Shown: positions 1 to 7,741, numbered from the stretch's first letter. The stretch is 13,763 nt of DNA from JAFHCF01 sp048497495 (GCA_048497495.1 JAFHCF010000053.1:1-13763); one strand, 5' to 3'. The notes: generated by a model from the letters alone, not told the origin. A program made the numbers and translations.

Positions 1-34
1 GCCTCGGCGGCGCCGTCGCTTCATTCTCGATCGG

Positions 35-1864
35 TCACTCCACCGTGACGGATTTCGCCAGATTGCGCGGCTGGTCGACGTCGGTGCCGATGAACACCGC
101 CGTGTGATAGGCGAGCATCTGCACCGGAATGGCATAGACGATCGGCGTCACCGTCGCCGGCATGTCGGGCAGCACGATGGTCTCGAGCGTCGGCACCGTC
201 GCCTCCGCCGCCCCGCGCGCGTCGGTGATCAGGATGATCCGCCCGCCGCGTGCCGCCACTTCCTGCATGTTGGAGACGGTCTTCTCGAAGACCCGATCGT
301 GCGGCGCGATGACGATCACCGGCAGCGTCTCGTCGATCAGGGCGATCGGCCCGTGCTTGAGCTCGCCCGCCGCGTAGCCCTCGGCGTGGATGTAGGAGAT
401 CTCCTTGAGCTTCAACGCCCCCTCGAGCGCCAGCGGATAGCTGGAACCGCGCCCGAGATAGATCACGTCGCGCGCCTTGGCGATCTGGCGGGCGAGCCGC
501 TCGACCACCGGCTCGAGCCGCAGCGCCCGCGACACCAGACCCGGCAGGTCGGCCAGAGCCCGGGTCAGCGCCTTCTCGTCGGAGGCGGCGAGATGGCCGC
601 GCGCCTTGCCGGCGGCGACCGCCAACGAGGCGAGCACCGCCAACTGGCAGGTGAAGGCCTTGGTCGAGGCGACGCCGATCTCCGGACCGGCGAGCGTCGG
701 GAACACCACGTCGGCCTCGCGGGCGATCGTCGAGGTCGGCACGTTGACCACCGCCGCGGTGTGCTGGCCATGCGCCTTGCAGTAGCGCAGGGACGCCAGC
801 GTGTCGGCGGTCTCGCCCGATTGCGAGACGAACAGCGCCAGACCGTTCTTCGGCAACGGCGGTTCGCGGTAACGGAACTCCGAGGCGACGTCGATCTCCA
901 CCGGCAGACGGGCGAAGCGCTCGAACCAGTAGCGCGCCGTCAGGCCGGCGTAATAGGCGGTGCCGCAGGCGACGATGGTCAGCCGGTCGAGGGCGTTCCA
1001 GTCGAAGGGCAGCGCCGTCGGCAGGCGGATCTTCTCGTTGGCCAGATCGAGATAGTGGGCGAGCGTGTGGCCGATCACCTCGGGCTGTTCGTGGATCTCC
1101 TTCGCCATGAAGTGGCGATAGTTGCCGCGATCGACCTGGAAGGCGGCGGCGGAGACCGTCACCACCGGCCGCTGCACCACCGCGTCGGTCTCGTCGTGGA
1201 TCTCGGCGCCGGAGCGGTGGAGCACCACCCAGTCGCCCTCCTCGAGATAGGCGATGCGATCGGTGAAGGGGGCGAGCGCGATGGCATCGGAGCCGAGATA
1301 CATCTCGCCGTCGCCCCAGCCCACCGCCAGTGGGCTGCCGCGCCGCGCCCCGATGATCAGATCGTCCTCGCCGGGAAACAGGAACGCCAGGGCGAAGGCG
1401 CCGGTCAGTCGCTTCAGGGCGGCGGCGACGGCCGTCGCCGGATCCATCCCGTCCTCGAGATGGCGATGGACGAGTTGCGCCACCACCTCGGTGTCGGTCT
1501 CGGAGGCGAAGACCTGCCCGGCCGCCTCGAGCTCGTCCTTGAGCTCGCGGAAGTTCTCGATGATGCCGTTGTGGACGACGGCGACGCGGGTGGTGGCGTG
1601 CGGGTGGGCATTGGCCTCGGTCGGCGCCCCGTGGGTCGCCCAGCGGGTATGGCCGATGCCGATCAGGCCGGCGAGCGGCTCCTTGGCCAGCCGCGCCTCG
1701 AGATTGCGCAGCTTGCCCTCGGCGCGACGCCGGGTCAGCACGCCGCCGGCCTCGAGGGTGGCCACCCCGGCCGAGTCGTAGCCGCGATACTCGAGCCGCT
1801 TCAGCGACTCCACCAGATGTCCCGCGACCGGCTCACGTCCGACGATGCCGATGATTCCACACAT
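35..1864 (-). CDS. glmS: Glutamine--fructose-6-phosphate aminotransferase (isomerizing)
   Basis: Makes glucosamine-6-phosphate from fructose-6-phosphate and glutamine, the committed cytoplasmic step towards UDP-GlcNAc. The 609-residue length is normal for the family. The protein starts MCGIIGIVG, so after Met removal Cys2 is the glutaminase nucleophile, and the GHTRWATHG substrate loop follows near residues 71-79. Two SIS sugar-phosphate domains follow, with SQSGETADT and GRGSSYPLALEGALK visible. The end, PRNLAKSVTVE, is the classic GlmS tail with the catalytic-site lysine. The ATG start is fixed by MCG and has a GAAGG ribosome site about 9 nt upstream. It lies 110 bp downstream of glmU on the same strand and is probably co-transcribed. 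No glmS-ribozyme-like leader is seen, as expected outside Firmicutes. Confidence 0.98.
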   Translation of the reverse strand: MCGIIGIVGREPVAGHLVESLKRLEYRGYDSAGVATLEAGGVLTRRRAEGKLRNLEARLAKEPLAGLIGIGHTRWATHGAPTEANAHPHATTRVAVVHNGIIENFRELKDELEAAGQVFASETDTEVVAQLVHRHLEDGMDPATAVAAALKRLTGAFALAFLFPGEDDLIIGARRGSPLAVGWGDGEMYLGSDAIALAPFTDRIAYLEEGDWVVLHRSGAEIHDETDAVVQRPVVTVSAAAFQVDRGNYRHFMAKEIHEQPEVIGHTLAHYLDLANEKIRLPTALPFDWNALDRLTIVACGTAYYAGLTARYWFERFARLPVEIDVASEFRYREPPLPKNGLALFVSQSGETADTLASLRYCKAHGQHTAAVVNVPTSTIAREADVVFPTLAGPEIGVASTKAFTCQLAVLASLAVAAGKARGHLAASDEKALTRALADLPGLVSRALRLEPVVERLARQIAKARDVIYLGRGSSYPLALEGALKLKEISYIHAEGYAAGELKHGPIALIDETLPVIVIAPHDRVFEKTVSNMQEVAARGGRIILITDARGAAEATVPTLETIVLPDMPATVTPIVYAIPVQMLAYHTAVFIGTDVDQPRNLAKSVTVE

Positions 1865-1904
1865 GTGGACAAACCTTCTGCCGTTGACTCTGGTTCGATC
1901 TTCT

Positions 1905-1925
1905 AGCGGATCGGGGCGACCCGCT
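1905..1925 (-). other. Imperfect hairpin between glmU and glmS
   Basis: An inverted repeat, AGCGG/CCGCT with an inner TCG/CGA stem, one mismatch and a 3-nt loop, lies in the short gap between the glmU stop and the glmS start. No T-run follows on the minus strand, so it is not a convincing terminator. It could be an mRNA-processing or stability element in a glmU-glmS transcript, or chance in GC-rich DNA. Confidence 0.25.
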
Positions 1926-1974
1926 CGAAATCACTTCCTGTGTCGGATTGTGACGCGGGCCCCGCGACGGCGGC

Positions 1975-3324
1975 TCATCTGGCCGCCTTGGCGCGCCGCA
2001 TCCGCTCGCGGAAGGCCGCCGCCCAGCCCTCGCGCAGGATCTGGCGACCACGGGCGACGGCGAGCGCGTCGGCCGGCACGTCGTGGGTGACGACGCTGCC
2101 CGAGCCGACGAAGGCGCCGTCGCCGATCTTGATCGGCGCCACCAGCGACGAGTTCGAGCCGATGAAGGCGCCGGCGCCGATGTCGGTGTGATACTTGCCG
2201 AACCCGTCGTAGTTGCAGGTGATGGTGCCGGCGCCGATGTTGGCGCGCGCGCCGATCCGGGCGTCGCCGATGTAGGTCAGGTGATTGACCTTGGCGCCGT
2301 CCTCGATCTTGCCGTTCTTGATCTCGACGAAATTGCCGACGTGGACCTCGCGGCCGAGATCCGCGCCGGGACGCAGCCGCGCGAAGGGCCCGACCGTCGC
2401 GCCTTCCCCGACCCGCGCCCCCTCGAGATGACTGAAGGCACGGATCCGCGCCCCCGTCTCCACCCGCACCCCGGGCCCGAAGACGACGTTCGGCTCGATC
2501 GTCACGTCCGCCGCGATCTCGGTGTCGGCGGCGAAGATCACCGTCTCCGGCGCCACCAGCGTGACGCCGCCCGCCAGGGCTTCCGCCCGCCGGCGCTTCT
2601 GGAAGATCGCCTCGCAGGCGGCCAGTTGCACCCGGTCGTTGGCGCCGAGGAATTCGTCCTCCTCGCCCTCCACCGCGACCACCGTCAGCCCACGCCCATG
2701 GGCGATCTCGACCGCGTCGGTCAGATAATATTCGCCCTTGGCGTTGGTGTTGCCGATGGCGTCGAGCAGTGACAGCACGACGCCGCCGCGAAACGCCATG
2801 ATGCCGGAGTTGCAGAAGGTCACCGCCCGCTCGGCGTCGGTGGCGTCCTTCTCCTCGCGGATGGCGACCAGCCGGCCCTCCGCCTCGATCAAGCGGCCGT
2901 AGCCGGCGGGCCGGGCGGCGCGGAAGCCGAGGACGACCAGATCGGCGCCCTGCGCCAGTTTCGCCCGCACCATCCCGACCGTCTCGGGGCGCACCAACGG
3001 CGTGTCGCCGTAGAGCACCACCACGTCGTCGGCGCCGGCCTCGATCGCGGCGCGGGCCCTGAGGACCGCATGCGCCGTGCCGAGCCGCTCGCTCTGGTGG
3101 ACGATCTCGTCGGCCCCGGCCTTGCCGACCGCCGCCTCGACCGCCGCCATGTTCGGACCGACCACCAGCGCCAGCCGCGCGATGCCGGCGGCGCGCGCCG
3201 TCGCCATGGCGTGGACGACCATCGGCCGTGACCCGACCTCGTGCAGCACTTTGGGCAACCTCGAGCGCATGCGCGTGCCCTCGCCCGCGGCGAGCACGAT
3301 CCCCAGCGACGACCGTCCGGTCAT
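1975..3324 (-). CDS. glmU: Bifunctional UDP-GlcNAc pyrophosphorylase / glucosamine-1-P acetyltransferase
   Basis: Acetylates glucosamine-1-phosphate and then couples GlcNAc-1-P to UTP, giving UDP-GlcNAc for the cell wall and lipid A. The 449 residues match the family. The N-terminal nucleotidyltransferase domain shows LAAGEGTRM at 11-19 with the partner Lys25 in LPKVLH, and the metal-binding Asp in YGDTPL (about 107). The C-terminal half is a left-handed beta-helix of hexapeptide repeats (IGDARIGARANIGAGTI), with the NYDG acetyltransferase signature. The ATG start has GAGGAG about 10 nt upstream. It is the first gene of the leftward pair with glmS. The 182-bp gap to the divergent SPOR gene should hold both promoters, but I see no convincing -35/-10 pair there. 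Confidence 0.97.
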   Translation of the reverse strand: MTGRSSLGIVLAAGEGTRMRSRLPKVLHEVGSRPMVVHAMATARAAGIARLALVVGPNMAAVEAAVGKAGADEIVHQSERLGTAHAVLRARAAIEAGADDVVVLYGDTPLVRPETVGMVRAKLAQGADLVVLGFRAARPAGYGRLIEAEGRLVAIREEKDATDAERAVTFCNSGIMAFRGGVVLSLLDAIGNTNAKGEYYLTDAVEIAHGRGLTVVAVEGEEDEFLGANDRVQLAACEAIFQKRRRAEALAGGVTLVAPETVIFAADTEIAADVTIEPNVVFGPGVRVETGARIRAFSHLEGARVGEGATVGPFARLRPGADLGREVHVGNFVEIKNGKIEDGAKVNHLTYIGDARIGARANIGAGTITCNYDGFGKYHTDIGAGAFIGSNSSLVAPIKIGDGAFVGSGSVVTHDVPADALAVARGRQILREGWAAAFRERMRRAKAAR

Positions 3325-3506
3325 GAGTGAGCTTCTCCTCGATTCGACCCCGGCGTCCTTGATACGCGACGGGCGTTTCGTTTTCGTTTCCCGATGCCCT
3401 GCCGCGCGTCCCGCGACGGTTCTTCGGCGGGTCGGGCGCGGCGACGGGCTTCGGAGATGATATCCTTTCCACGGCGATTCGACCGAAGCCGGGCAGGAAC
3501 GCGACC

Positions 3507-4721
3507 GTGGCGAAACGAAACGACGACATCGGCGACTGGATCGAGGAAGAGGCGAGCGGCGGTGGCCTGTCGCTGATCGGCTGGGGCTTCGGCACCGTCG
3601 CCGCCTTCGTTCTCGCCTTCGCGTCTTGGCAATATGCCCCGCCGCGCACCGCCGGCACCGAGTTGGCGCGGCTCGAGACGTCGCCCGATCCCTCCGACAT
3701 CACCGGCTCGATCGCCCTCGCCGATCAGGGCCGGACCGTCGTCGAGCCGTCGCGCGCCGCCGCGAGCCGGGTGGCGCCTCTGCCCCTCGACGGCGCCGAG
3801 ACCGTGGCGACCTCCCGCGACATCGCCCGATTGCGCGCCGAGATCCGCGATCTCCAGCAGCGTATCGCCGGGATCGGCCCGTCGGACGGCGGCCCCTCCC
3901 GCCTCGCCGCGGCGCGGACATCGGCCGCCGATGGCGGCCACGCGCCCGAAGCCGCCCCGGTGGCCGGCGGCGAGGCGCCGCTTCCCACTTCCGACGCCCG
4001 CCCGACGCCGGCCTCCGACGCGAAACCGCCGGCCGAGAAGACCATCGTCGAGCGATTGCCGGTCCCGACGCCCCGCCCCCTGCTCGACCTGACCGCCGCG
4101 CTGGCGCCGCCCTCGGTCGGCTTCGACGCCGAAGGCCCGACCACCACCGGCGCGGTGCCGAAGACGGCCGGCGCGCCGAAATCCGAGCCCACGCGGAGCG
4201 AACCGCTCGCCAAGTCGGCCCGAGGCGTGGTGCCCGCCGCACCGCCGCCGCCGAAGCCGGCGGCCGGGACCAAGACCGAGCCCGAGATCGAGCCGAAGAC
4301 CGAGCCGAAGACCGAGACCGAGCCCGACGCGGAAGACGCGGCGGCGCTGCCGCCGATCGAGCCGCGTCCCCCGGTGCGTATCGTCTCCGCCACGCCGGCG
4401 ACGGCGTTCGCCCCGCCCGCCCCGACGCCGAACCCGGCGGCGGCGGAGGCGCCGGCGGCGATCGATCTCGGCGGGTTCCGCTCGCTCGCCTCGCTGCGGC
4501 GCAGCTGGGCCGACATGAGCCTGCGTTACGGCGATCTGTCGAAGGGTATGGAACCGCGCGCCCGCCTGCGCGAGACCGACAGCGGCATGGAGGCGCGCCT
4601 CCTCGCCGGTCCCTTCACCGACCCGACCAGCGCCGCCAAGGCCTGCCTGCGTCTCAGGGCGGCCGGCGCCCCCTGTACCGTCACCACCTACGGCGGCCAG
4701 CCGATCTCCGGCCTGCGCTGA
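3507..4721 (+). CDS. SPOR-domain, single-pass membrane protein
   Basis: A 404-residue envelope protein. A short acidic cytoplasmic N-terminus is followed by one hydrophobic segment (about 21-40), then a short heptad-like stretch (about 103-122, ARLRAEIRDLQQRI). A long low-complexity Pro/Ala/Glu/Lys-rich linker with EPKTEPKTE-type repeats follows (to about 315). The last 85 residues look like a SPOR domain, with LLAGPFTD, the SAAKACLRL helix and a final TVTTYGGQPI strand. SPOR domains bind denuded glycans at division sites, so a role in cell-wall or septum maintenance is likely but not shown. The start is GTG at 3507 with AGGAA 7 nt upstream; no better ATG exists. It is divergent from glmU and convergent with ccdA, whose end is 11 nt away. 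Confidence 0.8.
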   Translation: MAKRNDDIGDWIEEEASGGGLSLIGWGFGTVAAFVLAFASWQYAPPRTAGTELARLETSPDPSDITGSIALADQGRTVVEPSRAAASRVAPLPLDGAETVATSRDIARLRAEIRDLQQRIAGIGPSDGGPSRLAAARTSAADGGHAPEAAPVAGGEAPLPTSDARPTPASDAKPPAEKTIVERLPVPTPRPLLDLTAALAPPSVGFDAEGPTTTGAVPKTAGAPKSEPTRSEPLAKSARGVVPAAPPPPKPAAGTKTEPEIEPKTEPKTETEPDAEDAAALPPIEPRPPVRIVSATPATAFAPPAPTPNPAAAEAPAAIDLGGFRSLASLRRSWADMSLRYGDLSKGMEPRARLRETDSGMEARLLAGPFTDPTSAAKACLRLRAAGAPCTVTTYGGQPISGLR

Positions 4722-4732
4722 ATCCGCCGGGT

Positions 4733-5467
4733 TCAGCCGATCGCCGAGAGCGCCGGGAAGGTCTCGATCAGCCAGAACGACAGCCGCTCGATGCCGCCGG
4801 TGAGGAAGGCGATGCCGGTGAGGATCAGGAGCACGCCGGTGATCTTCTCGACCAGCCCCATGTGGGACCGGAAACGGTGCATCAGCCGCATGAACGGCTG
4901 CGAGAAGGCGGCGGCGGCGAGGAACGGCACGCCGAGGCCCGCCGCGTAGACCGCGAGCAGCAGGGCCCCCTGCCCGACCGTCTCGCGCGAGGCGGCGACC
5001 CCGAGGATCGCCGCCAGCACCGGCCCGATGCACGGCGTCCAGCCGAAGCCGAAGGCGAGCCCGATGACATAGGCGCCGATCGGCCCGGCCGGGCGCCGGT
5101 CGACCTGGACCCGCGCCTCGCGATAGAGCAGCGGGATGCGGAAGGCGCCGAGGAAATGCAGCCCCATGACGATGATGGCGATGCCGGCGACGATCGCCAG
5201 CGTGTTCATGTGGGTGCGAATCAACTGGCCGAAGACCGAGGCCGAGGCGCCGAGCGCCACGAAGACGGTGGAAAACCCGGCGACGAAGGCGAGCGCCGAG
5301 CCGAAGACCCGCCGCCGCGCCCGTTCGTAGCCGGCGCCGGAGAGCTCGTCGAGGCTGGCGCCGGCGATGTAGGCGAGATAGGGCGGCACCAGCGGCAGCA
5401 CGCAGGGCGAGGCGAAGGACAGGACGCCGGCGGCGAATGTGCCGAGGAAGGTGACGTTGGAAGTCAT
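4733..5467 (-). CDS. ccdA: CcdA/DsbD-family cytochrome c biogenesis (thiol-disulfide) membrane protein
   Basis: A predicted polytopic inner-membrane protein of 244 residues, the usual size for CcdA, which passes reducing equivalents from cytoplasmic thioredoxin to periplasmic thiol proteins such as cytochrome c maturation factors. The two redox cysteines sit in the expected membrane motifs: Cys22 in SFASPCVLPLVPPYLAYI and Cys146 in GFGWTPCIGPVLAAIL. About six hydrophobic segments are visible, with the second half repeating the pattern of the first. I chose the ATG at 5467 (MTSNVTF) over the upstream start that adds 16 polar residues, because family members begin just before the first membrane helix. 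No strong ribosome site helps the choice. It stands alone on the minus strand and ends 11 nt from the SPOR gene. Confidence 0.88.
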   Translation of the reverse strand: MTSNVTFLGTFAAGVLSFASPCVLPLVPPYLAYIAGASLDELSGAGYERARRRVFGSALAFVAGFSTVFVALGASASVFGQLIRTHMNTLAIVAGIAIIVMGLHFLGAFRIPLLYREARVQVDRRPAGPIGAYVIGLAFGFGWTPCIGPVLAAILGVAASRETVGQGALLLAVYAAGLGVPFLAAAAFSQPFMRLMHRFRSHMGLVEKITGVLLILTGIAFLTGGIERLSFWLIETFPALSAIG

Positions 5468-5680
5468 GCGGAAAGTCTCGCCTCGCGCTGTTCGCCGGTC
5501 GGCCGGCCGCCCCACGGCGCCGTACCTACCGCGAAACCCGCTCGCGACGAAATCACCTTCCCGACACTCCCGCCTTGTCCTTCGTCACGTCGCCGCGTGC
5601 TCGACGAGCCCGCGCGGGACGCGCGCCGCCACCGCCGATCCTCGGGTGTGGCGCCCCCGTCGATCACCCCCACCACGCGC

Positions 5681-5709
5681 TTGACCGCCCCACCCCCTCC
5701 CCGTATGGT
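5681..5709 (+). promoter_or_regulatory. Promoter of the tRNA-Lys gene
   Basis: TTGACC (5681-5686), a 17-bp spacer and TATGGT (5704-5709) place the transcription start about 8 nt before the mature tRNA 5' end. It belongs to the chromosomal side, so tRNA expression is kept after integration. Confidence 0.65.
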
Positions 5710-5723
5710 CCGCCGCGCGCTGA

Positions 5724-5798
5724 GGGCCGGTAGCTCAGTGGTAGAGCACGTGACTTTTAATCATGTGGTCGCGGGTTCGATCCCCGCCCGGCTCACCA
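5724..5798 (+). tRNA. tRNA-Lys, anticodon TTT (UUU), CCA encoded
   Basis: The full cloverleaf folds by hand. The acceptor stem is GGGCCGG/CCGGCTC with one G-U pair. The D stem is GCTC/GAGC, and the anticodon stem CGTGA/TCATG encloses loop CTTTTAA with anticodon TTT. The variable loop is 5 nt, the T stem GCGGG/CCCGC encloses TTCGATC, the discriminator is A, and CCA is encoded. It is the integration target of the element: from 5751 on, the sequence is also the attachment-site repeat, so the 3' part of this working tRNA is supplied by the element. Confidence 0.96.
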
Positions 5799-5800
5799 AA
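5751..5800. repeat. attL: left copy of the 50-bp attachment-site repeat
   Basis: Identical over 50 bp to 13580-13629. It covers the 3' part of tRNA-Lys, from the 5' anticodon stem through CCA plus two A residues. Identity stops at 5750/13579 (G versus C) and 5801/13630 (A versus G), which fixes both borders. Confidence 0.95.
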
Positions 5801-5810
5801 ACCTCAATTA

Positions 5811-5823
5811 AATCAAATACTTA
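5811..5823 (+). promoter_or_regulatory. Candidate IHF site, left arm
   Basis: Perfect match to the IHF consensus WATCAANNNNTTR (AATCAA-ATAC-TTA), in a locally A+T-rich stretch 11 bp inside the left att repeat and before the TGGGTTCCG repeats. In lambda-type systems IHF bends DNA between core and arm sites. Whether this host's IHF binds here is inferred. Confidence 0.5.
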
Positions 5824-5862
5824 AAAGATGACCGGTTTTCATGGAGACCAAAATCTCCAAAT

Positions 5863-5882
5863 TGGGTTCCGTATGGGTTCCG
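5863..5882 (+). repeat. Left arm-type repeats, two copies of TGGGTTCCG
   Basis: Copies start at 5863 and 5874, exactly one helical turn (11 bp) apart, and match the four-copy array at the other end of the element (13387-13428). Probable integrase arm-type (or directionality-factor) binding sites. Confidence 0.65.
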
Positions 5883-5902
5883 CGAAGGCTCCGGTAGACC
5901 AG

Positions 5903-5934
5903 AAAAAGCCCGACCCACATGGTGCGGATCGGGC
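5903..5934 (-). terminator. Rho-independent terminator of the five-gene operon
   Basis: On the minus strand, GCCCGATCC pairs with GGGTCGGGC (9 bp, one G-U, 9-nt loop) and is followed directly by TTTTTC. It lies 28 bp beyond the stop of the last small gene and shields the attachment region and tRNA from leftward transcription. Confidence 0.85.
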
Positions 5935-5961
5935 AGGTTCGGCCGTCGCTGTTCGGCCGGT

Positions 5962-6294
5962 TCAGTATGGTCGACCATTCGCCTTGGCGATCTGGCGCCG
6001 CTTGGCAATCGAATGCGCCTCGTAAGTCCGAGGGTCGATCGTGCGGGCAACAGCGGCCTCTACGGTCTCGCCGGGCATCATCTCCGCATAGGCTTTCGAA
6101 TAAACCTCGCTCTCGATCAGGTCGACGGCTTCGTCAGGGTCGGCAAGCTCGGACATGATCTTGCGGATGGCGTGGGGATCGATGGCCGGTGACGGGGTGC
6201 GTGACTTCATGATCACCGCACGCGCCCCACGTTGCGCCGGTTCGTCGACAGCCGAGATTTCATCAATGCGAAAATCTTTCAAAATTCGGGACAA
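5962..6294 (-). CDS. Small protein with XkdF/prohead-protease-like N-terminal motif
   Basis: A 110-residue protein, last of the five-gene operon. The start is taken as TTG at 6294, because no ATG or GTG precedes the conserved part and AAGGA lies 9 nt upstream. The N-terminus (ILKDFRIDEISAVDEPAQ, then RAVIMK) resembles the opening of phage XkdF/prohead-protease-like proteins, where an 'EISxVDxPA' strand is typical. The catalytic remainder of such a protease is absent. Instead there is a short helical region (IRKIMSELADPDEAVDLIESE) and a basic tail (AKRRQIAKANGRPY). It may be a capsid-morphogenesis mimic or a substrate of a helper phage's protease. That role is inference from a short motif; without it the protein is hypothetical. 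It starts 17 nt after the preceding gene and is followed by the operon terminator. Confidence 0.75.
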   Translation of the reverse strand: MSRILKDFRIDEISAVDEPAQRGARAVIMKSRTPSPAIDPHAIRKIMSELADPDEAVDLIESEVYSKAYAEMMPGETVEAAVARTIDPRTYEAHSIAKRRQIAKANGRPY

Positions 6295-6311
6295 TTCGGA
6301 ATATCCTTCTT

Positions 6312-6869
6312 TTAGGGGGTACCGCTCAACAGGTTCCGATCGATCGCGGCGAGGGGGCGGATTGAGTTGGACGGAACACCAGCAGCGCCGGGGAGATCGA
6401 GAAAGTCGGTCACGCCATGATGACGAAGAGATCGGGCGACGGTCTCAGAACGATCGAGACGGTTGAGATGCGACGGCGGCACACCAAGCCCACGCAGCCG
6501 ACGAAGGGCGTCACGGCGCCTTGCGAGGGCGCCGGAAAGCATGCGGGCGGCATCATCAACGACACCCGCCGAGGCGATCACTTCGGCCGACACCGCCTCG
6601 ACCTCAGCGATGCGCTGGGCTTCACGCTCGGCGGCGACACGATCACGTTCGGCAGCTTCCTCAACCTCGGCGGCCTCGATGGCCAACGTCAGCAACGTCG
6701 CGTCGTCTTCGGCCTTGCGCCGATCTGACGCCAGCTTGGAAGCGGCACGGGAGGCTTCGGGCTCGCCACGGGCAGCACCGAGGGCGATGCTGCGGAGATT
6801 GTCCGCAATGCCGCTCACGAGCTTCTGTGTGGTAGCGAGACGGTCCTTGAGGTCATCAATAACACTCAT
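6312..6869 (-). CDS. Hypothetical coiled-coil protein
   Basis: A 185-residue protein I do not recognise. Residues about 40-120 are Ala/Glu/Arg-rich with long uninterrupted helix potential (for example RDRVAAEREAQRIAEVEAV), so a coiled coil or elongated helical bundle is likely. A scaffold-like architecture fits but is not proven. The C-terminal 65 residues look globular, with two short segments (LRGLGVPPSHLNRLDRSE and VTDFLDLPGAAGVPSNSI). The ATG at 6869 overlaps the upstream stop as TGATG; a GTG at 6872 is also possible. No signal peptide or membrane segment. Its large share of the operon's coding length makes it the main unknown product. Confidence 0.8.
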   Translation of the reverse strand: MSVIDDLKDRLATTQKLVSGIADNLRSIALGAARGEPEASRAASKLASDRRKAEDDATLLTLAIEAAEVEEAAERDRVAAEREAQRIAEVEAVSAEVIASAGVVDDAARMLSGALARRRDALRRLRGLGVPPSHLNRLDRSETVARSLRHHGVTDFLDLPGAAGVPSNSIRPLAAIDRNLLSGTP

Positions 6870-7120
6870 CACGCCACACCATCCGCAGAGGCGATCGACC
6901 GCAGATGACGGGCCGAACCAGATAGATGAACACCCATGTTATCCTCGGAGATGCCGGCATACATGAGCGCAGCCTGTAGGCGACGCGGATCGAGCAACGA
7001 ATTTCGCGCTGGCGTGGTGATATCCGCACCAGTGATGAATGATTCTCGTGCCGCAATAGCCGTCGCAAGCGCAGCGGCAGCAGCATCAACGGCAGTGTCG
7101 ACGTCATTAAGCGTGGTCAT
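6869..7120 (-). CDS. Hypothetical 83-residue protein
   Basis: Not recognised. The first 25 residues form an Ala-rich amphipathic helix (TAVDAAAAALATAIAARES). A segment with several polar and Gly turns and the motif LLDPRRLQAALMYAGISEDN follows. ATG at 7120 with AGGGG 6 nt upstream; GTG at 7123 would add one residue. Stop-start overlaps of the TGATG type on both sides suggest translational coupling. The RRLQAALMYAGI part could be a small helical domain. No cysteines, membrane segment or export signal. Confidence 0.75.
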   Translation of the reverse strand: MTTLNDVDTAVDAAAAALATAIAARESFITGADITTPARNSLLDPRRLQAALMYAGISEDNMGVHLSGSARHLRSIASADGVA

Positions 7121-7386
7121 CACAAACCCCTATCCCAATCGAGCAATGATTGAATTGTCGTACCCTTATAGACTGGCAAGTCGAAATGTTCGTCCAATCC
7201 GAAGGCGAGCAGAGAACTGTTGTACCGGTGACGATCACGAAGCTTCCGGGCAGTGGCCGGGGTGATCTGGCGTGTCGCCAATGCATCGGAGATCGAGGTG
7301 GCGCGTTCCTCTAGGCCGATCGAGAGGGCGTCGAGGGCCTTTTCGATCTTGCCATCCGCGAGCAAAATTGCGGTCGGAATGGTCAT
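7120..7386 (-). CDS. Hypothetical 88-residue protein
   Basis: Not recognised. Predicted mostly helical: KIEKALDALSIGLEERA, a second helix TPATARKLRDRHRYNSS, and an acidic/hydrophobic C-terminus (LLAFGLDEHFDLPVYKG, ending SLLDWDRGL). ATG at 7386 overlaps the upstream stop by 4 nt (ATGA), so it is probably coupled to it. GGCGG 7 nt upstream may serve as ribosome site. Size, spacing and helical content resemble its operon partners, consistent with small subunits of one complex, but nothing in the sequence fixes a function. Confidence 0.75.
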   Translation of the reverse strand: MTIPTAILLADGKIEKALDALSIGLEERATSISDALATRQITPATARKLRDRHRYNSSLLAFGLDEHFDLPVYKGTTIQSLLDWDRGL

Positions 7387-7589
7387 CGCGCATCCGCCCT
7401 CAGTCGATCAACAAGCCGCAGAATGGTCGACGATGTATTCGCCAGCACTGCTGGGTCGACGGAACCGCCTGAGGCAATGTTAGACTCGATGCCTTCGGCC
7501 TGTGCCACTAGACCGGCAATGCGACCGGCAAAGATACGGTTGGTGGCCGTGTCGCCGTATTCATCAATAAGATCTTCAACAACGCTCAT
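7383..7589 (-). CDS. Hypothetical 68-residue protein, first gene of the operon
   Basis: Not recognised. The start is set at ATG 7589 (MSVVEDLIDEYG), because GGAGG lies 9 nt upstream and the longer reading would begin between promoter and ribosome site. Two helices flank a Gly/Ser-rich turn (FAGRIAGLVAQAEGIESN, then DPAVLANTSSTILRLVDRL). It shares with the 6312-6869 product a similar opening (MSVVEDL and MSVIDDL), which may reflect an old duplication or chance. Transcribed from the consensus promoter at 7622-7650. Confidence 0.78.
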   Translation of the reverse strand: MSVVEDLIDEYGDTATNRIFAGRIAGLVAQAEGIESNIASGGSVDPAVLANTSSTILRLVDRLRADAR

Positions 7590-7621
7590 CGTGTGAGCCT
7601 CCGAGTTATTCGACTTCAAGA

Positions 7622-7650
7622 ATTATACCACGCCGGGAATTAAAACTCAA
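7622..7650 (-). promoter_or_regulatory. Strong sigma70-type promoter of the five-gene operon
   Basis: On the minus strand: TTGAGT (7645-7650), 17-bp spacer, perfect TATAAT (7622-7627). The start would be near 7614, giving a 25-nt leader to ATG 7589. A short dyad, ATAC-N2-GTAT (7653-7662), sits just upstream of the -35 and could be an operator. No dedicated repressor gene is visible nearby. Confidence 0.75.
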
Positions 7651-7712
7651 CTATACTGGTATGAGACATCGAATAGGCGTTGTGATGCCATAGTTTCGCC
7701 ATGATTGGAAAT

Positions 7713-7741
7713 TTGCCAGTGTTACTGATGTTAGTTGTATT
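7713..7741 (+). promoter_or_regulatory. Possible promoter of the nuclease gene
   Basis: TTGCCA (7713-7718), 17-bp spacer and TGTATT (7736-7741) in the A+T-rich divergent region. A moderate match only; A+T-rich DNA gives such matches easily. Confidence 0.35.

Noticed and set aside
1..24. Possible start of a further leftward gene after glmS (ATG at 24, MKRRRRRG)
   Set aside because: Only eight codons are visible and the ribosome site is weak, so it cannot be supported from this window.
104..1906. Long plus-strand open frame antisense to glmS
   Set aside because: High-GC shadow of glmS: Arg/Asp/Gly/His-rich translation, no domain, and the opposite frame has clear GlmS motifs throughout.
1931..3703. 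590-residue minus-strand frame over glmU
   Set aside because: Out-of-frame shadow of glmU, Arg/Gly-rich, with no ribosome site.
3321..5824. Long open frames overlapping the SPOR gene and ccdA on other frames
   Set aside because: Arg-rich low-complexity translations without motifs; the frames with a membrane anchor, SPOR domain and CcdA cysteines are the real genes.
5937..5959. Two copies of GTTCGGCCG 14 bp apart after the operon stop
   Set aside because: Short GC-rich repeat next to a terminator with no further copies or clear context; probably chance.
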